Positions 9,143 to 17,004 of a DNA stretch of 64,000 nt are shown here, in pieces; position 1 is the first letter of the stretch, and each line of letters starts with the position of its first letter. The stretch is from contig NZ_QUOT01000001.1 of assembly GCF_003390375.1 (NCBI RefSeq), positions 3,410,001 to 3,474,000 on the forward strand. The letters run 5' to 3'. Under the pieces are notes generated by a model. It worked only from the letters and a program-made list of their open reading frames with translations, made no database searches and had not been told where the DNA came from. Position numbers and translations under genes: made by a program. Source of the DNA: Thalassotalea euphylliae. Lineage in GTDB: Bacteria > Pseudomonadota > Gammaproteobacteria > Enterobacterales > Alteromonadaceae.

Positions 9143-9424
9143 TGGGCCGGCAGTTTAGTCTCATCTTTAAAAGCTAAGGCTTTGTTTTAACATCTTTTGC
9201 CTTAAGTTGATTGTCATCAATTATTTGGTTGGACAAATAAGCTTTACCTAATAAGCACTGCCGTTTTAATTCTGTTTGCTGTTCAGACCACTTCTTCGAA
9301 ATCCGTTATAGCGCCCATTTTTGTTGACACAATTAGTATTTTATTTTGCTGGAAAAATGATCGTTTCCAACTAAATTAATTTACAGTGTTCACTAATTTT
9401 GCTACTTTATTAGAGTAAAAATTT

Positions 9425-9440
9425 AATGGTAAGACCAATT
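9425..9440. promoter_or_regulatory. PdhR operator upstream of pdhR-aceEF-lpd
   Basis: AATGGTAAGACCAATT lies 80 bp before the pdhR start. It fits the known E. coli PdhR box (ATTGGTnnnACCAAT) in all but one position of the dyad. PdhR binds it in the absence of pyruvate, so autoregulation and repression of the pyruvate dehydrogenase genes are expected. The rest of the 550-base ampE-pdhR gap shows no gene. Confidence 0.8.
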
Positions 9441-9519
9441 TACCAATTGTCAGCTGCCAATTATAGCTATTAGCGAAATGGCGACATAGTAAAAGCAATG
9501 GTGGAGTGAACACTCACAG

Positions 9520-10287
9520 ATGGTGTCAATAAAAAGCGTTAAGACAAAGCAACCCAAATTATCAGATGTCATTCTGGCACAGCTGGAGCAAATGATTGTT
9601 GAGGGCAGTTTAAAGTCAGGGCAGAAACTGCCGCCAGAGCGAGAGCTAGCTGCGCAATTTGAAGTCTCTAGACCGTCATTGCGTGAAGCAATTCAAAAGC
9701 TAGAAGTCAAAGGGCTAGTCACACGTAAACAAGGCGGTGGCACTTTTGTGACTGACAACCTGTTAAGCGGCCTGTCAGATCCTTTATTTGATCTAATGTC
9801 GAAAAGCCATGAGTCGCAATTCGACTTGTTGGAATTTCGTTATGGCATTGAAGGTATGTCTGCCTACTATGCGGCGATGCGTGGTACCGAAGCCGACTTT
9901 GAGCAAATTAAGCTGAAGCATGAGAACATCGGTAATGTGCAAATTGAAAACAATTATCGCGCCGAAGCGGAAGCGGTTTTTGACTTTTACATTGCCATTT
10001 GTGCAGCGTCACACAACGCCATTATGTTACATCTTGCCCGCAGCATGTCGACGTTACTGATCGATAACATTGAACAGAACTTAACAATACTTGCCCAGCG
10101 CCCTGATATTTTTTCGAAAATCAGTGACTACCGTACCCAGCTGATGAATGCCATTTTAAGTGGCCAACCGCAAAAAGCGTGGGGAGCAAGTCATCGTCAC
10201 TTAGCGCTGATAGAAGAGGTGCTATTAGAGCTAACACAAGAGCGCAGTCGCATGGAGCGTTCAATGCGCAGAATGCAGCGCTATTAG
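9520..10287 (+). CDS. pdhR: Pyruvate dehydrogenase complex repressor PdhR (GntR/FadR family)
   Basis: 255 residues. An N-terminal winged helix-turn-helix (about 10-75, with SGQKLPPERELAAQFEVSRP and SLREAIQKLEVKGLV) is followed by an FCD ligand-binding domain (about 90-235, with LLEFRYGIEGMSAYYAAM and the metal/ligand His in AASHNAIML and GASHRHLALI). PdhR represses its own operon and is released by pyruvate. It sits directly upstream of aceE with a matching operator 80 bp before its start, which supports the specific assignment over other GntR proteins. Confidence 0.95.
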   Translation: MVSIKSVKTKQPKLSDVILAQLEQMIVEGSLKSGQKLPPERELAAQFEVSRPSLREAIQKLEVKGLVTRKQGGGTFVTDNLLSGLSDPLFDLMSKSHESQFDLLEFRYGIEGMSAYYAAMRGTEADFEQIKLKHENIGNVQIENNYRAEAEAVFDFYIAICAASHNAIMLHLARSMSTLLIDNIEQNLTILAQRPDIFSKISDYRTQLMNAILSGQPQKAWGASHRHLALIEEVLLELTQERSRMERSMRRMQRY

Positions 10288-10460
10288 CAAGGCAAACGAA
10301 AGTTAAGCCAGTAAAAGTTAAGTCAATAAAGGCTGTAAATAATTTTAATTGGTGAGTAGCCGTTACTTGCCAAGCAAAAGAATAAGTTAAGCGGATAGTG
10401 AATTTTTAACTATCTTTATAAAGGTTTAATACCATAACAATATGGAGACTAAGTAAAATT

Positions 10461-13139
10461 ATGTCTGAGCTCCCAAATCACTTTGATGTTGATTCAGCCG
10501 AAACACAAGAATGGTTAGAGTCGTTAGAAGCCGTTTTGGATAATGAAGGTCCAGAGCGCGCTCATTTCATCTTAGAAAAACTGATTGACCGTGCCCGTCG
10601 TGGTGGTACGCATCTTCCTTTTGATGCAACAACGGCATACGTTAACACCATTGCGCCAGGCCAAGAGCCAAATATGCCAGCTGACTTAACGCTTGAATCT
10701 CGTATTCGTGCGGCCATTCGCTGGAACGCTATGGCACTAGTATTGCGTGCCTCGAAAAAAGACTTAGAGCTTGGTGGCCATATCGGTTCATTCGCTTCAA
10801 GTGCGATGCTTTACGATGTTGGTTTCAACCACTTCTTTAAAGCCGCGGGCCCTGAAAATGGTGGCGACTTTATTTTTGCCCAAGGTCATATTTCACCGGG
10901 AATCTATGGTCGCGCTTTCCTTGAAGGTCGTTTAACCGAAGAGCAAATGAATAACTTCCGTCAGGAAGTGGATGGCAACGGTTTATCATCTTACCCGCAT
11001 CCGCACTTAATGCAGGATTTCTGGCAGTTCCCAACCGTGTCTATGGGTTTAGGGCCACTGCAAGCCATTTACACCGCGCGTTTCCTAAAGTACTTAACCG
11101 ATCGCGGCATTAAAGACTGCTCTGGTCAGCGCGTCTACTGTTTCCTCGGTGACGGTGAGTGTGATGAGCCAGAATCATTAGGTGCGATTGGCCTAGCTGC
11201 ACGCGAAAGCTTAGATAACCTGTGTTTCATTGTTAACTGTAACTTACAACGCTTAGACGGCCCGGTTCGCGGTAATGGTAAAATTATCCAAGAACTTGAA
11301 GGTACCTTCCGCGGTGCTGGCTGGGAAGTAATTAAAGTGATTTGGGGTTCATACTGGGATCCACTTATTGCACGCGACACATCAGGCAAGTTATTACAGT
11401 TGATGAACGAAACGGTTGACGGGGAATACCAAAACTGTAAAGCCAAAGGTGGTAAGTACACCCGTGAAAACTGGTTTGGTAAGTACCCAGAAACTGCCGC
11501 TATGGTAGCGAATATGTCTGATGAAGACGTATGGCGCTTAAATCGTGGTGGTCATGACCCTGTAAAAGTTTACTCAGCGTATGATCGCGCCATGAAAACT
11601 AAAGGTCGCCCAACCGTAATTCTTGCGAAAACCGTGAAAGGTTTTGGTTTAGGCCAATCAGGTGAAGCACAAAACGTTGCTCACAACGTGAAGAAGATGG
11701 ATATCGAGTCTATCAAGCAATACCGCGATCGTTTCAATATGCCAATCGCTGACGACCAGTTAGAAGATTTGCCATTCTTCCGCTTCGACGAAGACAGCCC
11801 AGAAATGAAGTACATGCGCGCCCGTCGCGAAGCGCTTGGTGGTTCACTGCCAGCACGTCGTGAGCAAGCCCAAGAAGAGCTGGAAATTCCATCGTTAAAA
11901 GCGTTTGATGCCATTACTAAAGGCTCAGGTGACCGTGAAGTGTCATCAACCATGACCTTTGTACGCGTGCTAAATGCGTTATTAAAAGATAAGAAAATTG
12001 GTAAGCGCGTCGTACCTATTATCCCTGATGAAGCACGTACATTCGGTATGGAAGGCTTGTTCCGCCAAGTGGGTATATACGCTAACGAAGGCCAAAAATA
12101 TGTACCACAAGATGCTGACCAAGTGGCTTACTACCGTGAAGACAAAAAAGGTCAGGTACTGCAAGAAGGTATCAACGAGCTAGGTGCAATGGCTTCTTGG
12201 GTGGCGTCAGGTACGTCTTACTCAACCTGTAATGCAACAACGATTCCATTCTACATTTACTACTCAATGTTCGGTTTCCAACGCGTAGGTGACTTAGCAT
12301 GGGCAGCAGGTGATAGCCAAGCACGTGGTTTCTTATTAGGTGCAACCGCAGGTCGTACCACCCTAAATGGTGAAGGTTTACAGCACCAAGATGGCCATTC
12401 ACATGTTCAGGCCAACTTAATCCCTAACTGTTTAACTTACGATCCAACCTATGGCTATGAAGTTGCAGTGATTGTGCGTGAAGGTTTACGTCGTATGTAC
12501 GAAGAAAATGAAAACATTTTCTACTACATCACATTAATGAACGAAAACTACCAACACCCAGCAATGCCTGAAGATAAAGACGTTGAAGAGCAGATTATCA
12601 AAGGTATTTACCAACTAGAGCGGGTTGAGTCAGCGTCGGCGAAAGCTAACGTTCAATTAATGGGCTCAGGTACTATCTTGTTGCAAGTACGTGAAGCGGC
12701 ACAAATTCTTGCCAATGATTACGGCGTTTCAAGTGATGTTTACTCGGTAACTTCATTCAATGAGCTAGCGCGTGAAGGCCAAGAAGTTGTTCGCCAAAAC
12801 ATGCTTAACCCAGAAGCAGAGCAGCAAGTGCCTTATGTTGGTCAAGTGATCACTAAGGATGCAGGTCCTGCAATTGCCGCAACTGATTATGTCAAGAACT
12901 ACTCAGATCAAGTACGTGCCTTTATCGACACTGACTACCGCTGTTTAGGTACTGACGGCTTTGGTCGTTCAGATAGCCGCGCAAACTTACGTCGTCACTT
13001 CGAAGTGAATGCGTCTTACATCGTGGTTGCATCATTACACGAATTAGCAAAACGTGGTGAAGTTGAACACAGTGTTGTGACTGAAGCGATCAAGCGCTTC
13101 AATATCGACACTAACAAGATCAACCCACTTTACGCGTAA
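10461..13139 (+). CDS. aceE: Pyruvate dehydrogenase E1 component (homodimeric)
   Basis: 892 residues, the length of the homodimeric AceE. It decarboxylates pyruvate with thiamine diphosphate and acetylates the lipoyl groups of E2. The ThDP motif begins GDGECDEPES and ends about 30 residues later in CNLQRLDGPVRGNGK. Active-site histidines appear in HIGSFASSAM and GLQHQDGHSHV, and SYPHPHLMQDFWQFPTVSMG is also typical. The upstream gap of 173 bp holds a good GGAG ribosome site. It is the first structural gene after pdhR and is followed after 22 bp by aceF. Confidence 0.98.
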   Translation: MSELPNHFDVDSAETQEWLESLEAVLDNEGPERAHFILEKLIDRARRGGTHLPFDATTAYVNTIAPGQEPNMPADLTLESRIRAAIRWNAMALVLRASKKDLELGGHIGSFASSAMLYDVGFNHFFKAAGPENGGDFIFAQGHISPGIYGRAFLEGRLTEEQMNNFRQEVDGNGLSSYPHPHLMQDFWQFPTVSMGLGPLQAIYTARFLKYLTDRGIKDCSGQRVYCFLGDGECDEPESLGAIGLAARESLDNLCFIVNCNLQRLDGPVRGNGKIIQELEGTFRGAGWEVIKVIWGSYWDPLIARDTSGKLLQLMNETVDGEYQNCKAKGGKYTRENWFGKYPETAAMVANMSDEDVWRLNRGGHDPVKVYSAYDRAMKTKGRPTVILAKTVKGFGLGQSGEAQNVAHNVKKMDIESIKQYRDRFNMPIADDQLEDLPFFRFDEDSPEMKYMRARREALGGSLPARREQAQEELEIPSLKAFDAITKGSGDREVSSTMTFVRVLNALLKDKKIGKRVVPIIPDEARTFGMEGLFRQVGIYANEGQKYVPQDADQVAYYREDKKGQVLQEGINELGAMASWVASGTSYSTCNATTIPFYIYYSMFGFQRVGDLAWAAGDSQARGFLLGATAGRTTLNGEGLQHQDGHSHVQANLIPNCLTYDPTYGYEVAVIVREGLRRMYEENENIFYYITLMNENYQHPAMPEDKDVEEQIIKGIYQLERVESASAKANVQLMGSGTILLQVREAAQILANDYGVSSDVYSVTSFNELAREGQEVVRQNMLNPEAEQQVPYVGQVITKDAGPAIAATDYVKNYSDQVRAFIDTDYRCLGTDGFGRSDSRANLRRHFEVNASYIVVASLHELAKRGEVEHSVVTEAIKRFNIDTNKINPLYA

Positions 13140-13161
13140 TTGGGGATAGAGGAGAACAACT

Positions 13162-14820
13162 ATGTCTGACGTTCAAAAAATTCTTGTCCCTGATGTTGGT
13201 GGCGATGAAGTTGAAGTGATTGAAATTGGCTTTGCTGTTGGCGATATGCTGGAAGCTGAAGATGGTATTGTCACCGTTGAAACTGACAAAGCATCAATGG
13301 ATATCCCTGCGCCAATGGCAGGCGAGCTTGTCGCACTAACCGTAAATGTTGGCGACAAGATCAAAGAGGGCGATGTCATCGGTGAAATCAAAGTTGCTGG
13401 CGAAGCTTCAAGCGAAGCGCCAGCTACTGAGCCTGCTGCGGTAGAAGCTCCTGAGCAAACTGAAGCAGCCGCGCCTCAAGCAGAAGCGGCAGCACCAGCG
13501 CCTGGCGGCAGCGAAGTGATTGATGTTGCTGTGCCTGATATCGGCCAAGACGGCGAAGTCGATGTGATTGACGTACTTATCTCTGTGGGTGATGAAGTTG
13601 CAGCAGAAGATGGTTTGATCACACTTGAAACTGATAAAGCTACAATGGATGTGCCGTCACCAGAAGCGGGTATCGTTAAAGAAGTATTGGTCAGTACCGG
13701 CGACAAAGTAGGCCAAGGTTCACTAGTGATAAAGCTAGAAACCAATAGCGGCGCACCTGCTGCTATTTCACAGCCAGCCGCAGAGCCAAAAGCCGAGCCT
13801 GCATCAGCGCCTGTTCCTGAAAAATCAGCAGCGGCACCAAAAGCTGCACCAGTGCCGCATCATCCGCATGCAGGCGACTTTAAATCAACAGGTAAAGTTT
13901 ATACTTCACCGTCAATTCGCCGTTTAGCACGTGAATTTGGTATTGATTTAATGCTTGTTAAAGGGACTGGTCGCAAAGGTCGTATTTTAAAAGAAGACGT
14001 GCAGTCTTACGTAAAATACGAGTTATCTCGCCCGAAAGCTAATGCTGGCAGTTCAGTCGGTAAAGGCGAAGGTGGCTTGCAAGTGATTGCGCAACCTAAA
14101 GTTGATTTCAGTAAGTTTGGTGAAGTGGAAGAAGTCGCGTTAACGCGCATTCAGAAAATTTCTGGTCCAAACTTACACCGCAACTGGGTGACTATTCCGC
14201 ATGTTACTCAGTTTGAAGAAGCTGATATCACAGACGTTGAAGCTTTCCGTAAAGAGCAAAACGTGATTTGTGAAAAGCAGAAAATGGGCTTTAAGATCAC
14301 GCCGCTTGTGTTCATTATGAAAGCGGTTGCTAATGCTTTAGCGGCATATCCGGTATTCAACTCAAGCTTGAGTGAAGACGGCGAACACCTGATCATGAAG
14401 AAATATTTCCACATCGGTGTTGCTGTTGATACGCCTAATGGCTTAGTGGTACCGGTAGTACGCGATGTTGATAAAAAAGGCATTTACGAGCTATCAAAAG
14501 AGCTACTAGAAATTAGTGTTAAAGCACGTGAAGGCAAGCTTAAAGCGGCCGATATGCAAGGCAGCTGTTTCACTATTTCAAGCTTAGGTGGTATCGGCGG
14601 TACAGCGTTTACACCAATTGTTAACGCGCCAGACGTTGCTATTCTCGGTGTTTCGAAATCTGAGATGAAACCGAAGTGGAATGGCAAAGAGTTTATCCCA
14701 CGCTTAATGTTGCCATTATCGCTATCGTACGACCATCGTGTGATTGATGGCGCAGTCGCTGCACGCTTTGCCGTACAGCTGTCGTCGGTAATGTCAGACA
14801 TTCGTAAATTAGTGCTGTAA
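13162..14820 (+). CDS. aceF: Dihydrolipoyl acetyltransferase E2 of pyruvate dehydrogenase
   Basis: 552 residues. Two lipoyl domains have the lipoylated lysines in VETDKASMDIP and LETDKATMDVP. Each is followed by an Ala/Pro/Glu-rich hinge. A peripheral-subunit-binding domain (YTSPSIRRLAREFGIDL) is followed by the catalytic acyltransferase domain ending with the active-site His in SYDHRVIDGAVAARF. E2 forms the core of the complex and passes acetyl groups to CoA. E. coli has three lipoyl domains, many relatives two, so the count is normal. It is co-transcribed with aceE. Confidence 0.97.
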   Translation: MSDVQKILVPDVGGDEVEVIEIGFAVGDMLEAEDGIVTVETDKASMDIPAPMAGELVALTVNVGDKIKEGDVIGEIKVAGEASSEAPATEPAAVEAPEQTEAAAPQAEAAAPAPGGSEVIDVAVPDIGQDGEVDVIDVLISVGDEVAAEDGLITLETDKATMDVPSPEAGIVKEVLVSTGDKVGQGSLVIKLETNSGAPAAISQPAAEPKAEPASAPVPEKSAAAPKAAPVPHHPHAGDFKSTGKVYTSPSIRRLAREFGIDLMLVKGTGRKGRILKEDVQSYVKYELSRPKANAGSSVGKGEGGLQVIAQPKVDFSKFGEVEEVALTRIQKISGPNLHRNWVTIPHVTQFEEADITDVEAFRKEQNVICEKQKMGFKITPLVFIMKAVANALAAYPVFNSSLSEDGEHLIMKKYFHIGVAVDTPNGLVVPVVRDVDKKGIYELSKELLEISVKAREGKLKAADMQGSCFTISSLGGIGGTAFTPIVNAPDVAILGVSKSEMKPKWNGKEFIPRLMLPLSLSYDHRVIDGAVAARFAVQLSSVMSDIRKLVL

Positions 14821-14832
14821 GCACATTGATTT

Positions 14833-14862
14833 AAGAGCCTCATTAGAGGCTCTTATTATTTT
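14833..14862 (+). terminator. Terminator or attenuator hairpin after aceF
   Basis: AAGAGCCTC / GAGGCTCTT is a 9-bp perfect stem with an ATTA loop, followed by ATTATTTT. It lies 12 bases after the aceF stop. It would end or reduce transcription into lpd, which has a further 140-bp leader and may have its own promoter, as in E. coli. Confidence 0.85.
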
Positions 14863-15004
14863 GCTAAGATATTGATTAATTGATAGCGAAGTGCCTATAT
14901 TTTCAGTAAACTTCGCGTCATAAATTACAAGAATTTCATTAACGACAGGCAGATAAACAAGCTAGAAATGTCGTTAGTCAACCAAACATAACTTTGAGGT
15001 TAGC

Positions 15005-16438
15005 ATGAGCAACGAAATTAAAACTCAGGTAGTAGTTTTAGGTGCCGGACCTGGTGGCTACTCAGCCGCGTTCCGTGCAGCGGACTTAGGTTTAGACGTA
15101 GTATTAGTCGAAAGCCGCAAAACATTAGGTGGCGTTTGTTTAAACGTTGGTTGTATCCCATCTAAAGCACTACTTCACGTTGCTAAAGTTATTGACGATG
15201 CGGCTGATATGGCTTCTCACGGTGTGAGCTTTGGTAAGCCGGAAATTGATTTAGACAAAATCCGTAGCTGGAAAGACAGCGTAGTTGCGCAGTTAACTGG
15301 CGGCTTGGGCGGTATGGCTAAGCAACGTAAAGTAACAACTGTTTACGGATACGGTAAATTCACTTCTGATAAAACTATCGCAGTTGAAACGGAAGAAGGT
15401 ACGAAAACGATTTCGTTCGACAACGCGATTATCGCCTGTGGCTCTTCAGTGGTTGACCTGCCATTTATTCCAAATGATGATCCACGTGTTATCGACTCGA
15501 CAGGTGCGTTAGAGCTCAAAGACATTCCAGAAGAGATGTTAGTGCTAGGTGGCGGTATTATCGGCCTAGAAATGGGTACTGTTTACAGCTCATTAGGCGC
15601 TAATGTGTCGGTTGTTGAGTTTGCTGATCAGCTAGTACCTGCAGCTGATACTGACATGGTGAAAATCTACACCAAGCACAACAAGAAGCGTTTCAAAGAC
15701 ATCATGCTTTCTACCAAAGTGACTGCGGTTGAAGCAAAAGACGATGGTTTATACGTAACGTTTGAAGGTAAAAACGCACCAGAAGGCCAAGTGCGTTACG
15801 ACAAGATCTTAGTAGCTGTTGGTCGTAAGCCAAACGGTCACTTAGTTGCAGCTGATCAAGCCGGCGTTAATGTTGATGAGCGCGGCTTTATCAATGTATC
15901 TAACGAGCTTCGCACTAACGTCAGCAACATTTTCGCGATTGGTGATGTTGTTGGTCAACCAATGCTTGCCCACAAAGCCGTGCACGAAGCACACGTTGCG
16001 GCAGAAGTGATTGCTGGTCAAAAACACGTATTTGAACCACGTTGTATCCCTTCAATTGCTTACACAGATCCAGAAATTGCATGGGTAGGTGTGACTGAAG
16101 GTGAAGCGAAAGAGCAAGGCTTAAACATTGAAGTGGCTAACTTCCCATGGGCTGCATCAGGCCGTGCTATTGCATCAGCTCGTACAGAAGGTAAAACCAA
16201 GCTGATTTTTGAAAAAGAATCAGGCCGTGTACTTGGTGGTGCGATTGTTGGTATCAATGCTGGTGAAATGTTAGGTGAAATCTGTTTAGCGGTTGAAATG
16301 GGCGCTGACGCGGAAGACGTTGCATTAACGATTCACGCTCACCCAACACTAAACGAGTCTATCGGTTTAGCGGCAGAAGTATTTGAAGGTTCAATCACTG
16401 ACCTACCAAATGCCAAAGCAGTTAAAAAGAAAAAGTAA
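15005..16438 (+). CDS. lpd: Dihydrolipoyl dehydrogenase E3
   Basis: 477 residues. The FAD-binding motif VVVLGAGPGGYSAAFRA, redox-active disulfide GGVCLNVGCIPSKALL, NAD-binding GGGIIGLEMGTVYSSLG and the catalytic C-terminal His/Glu in HAHPTLNESIGLA are all in place. It re-oxidises dihydrolipoamide for pyruvate and 2-oxoglutarate dehydrogenases and the glycine cleavage system, which explains why it is partly uncoupled from aceEF by the upstream hairpin. It ends in a Lys-rich tail. Confidence 0.98.
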   Translation: MSNEIKTQVVVLGAGPGGYSAAFRAADLGLDVVLVESRKTLGGVCLNVGCIPSKALLHVAKVIDDAADMASHGVSFGKPEIDLDKIRSWKDSVVAQLTGGLGGMAKQRKVTTVYGYGKFTSDKTIAVETEEGTKTISFDNAIIACGSSVVDLPFIPNDDPRVIDSTGALELKDIPEEMLVLGGGIIGLEMGTVYSSLGANVSVVEFADQLVPAADTDMVKIYTKHNKKRFKDIMLSTKVTAVEAKDDGLYVTFEGKNAPEGQVRYDKILVAVGRKPNGHLVAADQAGVNVDERGFINVSNELRTNVSNIFAIGDVVGQPMLAHKAVHEAHVAAEVIAGQKHVFEPRCIPSIAYTDPEIAWVGVTEGEAKEQGLNIEVANFPWAASGRAIASARTEGKTKLIFEKESGRVLGGAIVGINAGEMLGEICLAVEMGADAEDVALTIHAHPTLNESIGLAAEVFEGSITDLPNAKAVKKKK

Positions 16439-16468
16439 TTAGCTAAGCTTACTTTTACCAAGATGATT

Positions 16469-16497
16469 AAAGCCAGCGTTTATCGCTGGCTTTTTTG
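16469..16497 (+). terminator. Rho-independent terminator of lpd
   Basis: AAAGCCAGCG / CGCTGGCTTT stem with a five-base TTTAT loop and a run of six T, about 30 bases after the lpd stop. Confidence 0.93.
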
Positions 16498-16545
16498 TGC
16501 CTAGCTTTTACACTAGGTAAATTACCCTCTTGTAAGGATATCATT

Positions 16546-16899
16546 TTGAAAGCATTTTATTGTTGCATGAAGCCGGTTTTCGCCTTCTTTATTCTGGCTA
16601 CAGTTCACAGCCAAGCGAATGCACAGCACCAAAAAGGCCAATTTGAAACTGACTTCGATCACCGCGTGCAGTTTAAACTCGTCAAACAAACCGATAAGCA
16701 ATATTACTTGGAAGTAGCGCGCTTAGGTGGTGTTTCATTTGAACGCATGAATTTATTTACCACTCGAAAGGCAAAGCGTATTTGTGGCGATATGGGCTAT
16801 AGCATTAAGTACTTAGAAGGAGTGGAGAGCTTTGACGATCGCAATGCTAAACCTAACTATATCTTCCCTTCATTGACGGTGGAGATTAGCTGTCCGTAA
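16546..16899 (+). CDS. Small secreted protein of unknown function
   Basis: The best start is TTG 16546, with AAGGA 7 bases upstream, giving 117 residues. A longer frame begins inside the lpd terminator and is unlikely. A signal peptide is visible (MKPVFAFFILATVHSQANA, cut after Ala), leaving a mature domain of about 90 residues with two cysteines (RICGDMGY and the C-terminal ISCP). I do not recognise the family. It lies alone between two terminators. Confidence 0.65.
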   Translation: MKAFYCCMKPVFAFFILATVHSQANAQHQKGQFETDFDHRVQFKLVKQTDKQYYLEVARLGGVSFERMNLFTTRKAKRICGDMGYSIKYLEGVESFDDRNAKPNYIFPSLTVEISCP

Positions 16900-16944
16900 G
16901 CCCATTAGCAGGGTTTTATCTAAGCTCTTCTAGACCACAGACAA

Positions 16945-16974
16945 GAAAAAGGGCTGCTATTAAGCAGCCCTTTT
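16945..16974. terminator. Bidirectional terminator between the small secreted gene and the long acnB
   Basis: AAAAAGGGCTGC / GCAGCCCTTTT with a six-base loop, T tract on the plus strand and A tract on the other side. It fits the ends of both converging genes. Confidence 0.9.
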
Positions 16975-17004
16975 AGTCTCTAGTTTAAAAGCTATGCTAG
17001 CTGA

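Noticed and set aside
10340..10360. Second PdhR box before aceE
   Set aside because: Only one half of the dyad (AATTGGT) is present; the other half is not recognisable.
13173..14843. Long open frames on the strand opposite aceF and the neighbouring genes
   Set aside because: They mirror codon bias of the real genes and have low-complexity Ser/Thr/Ile composition.
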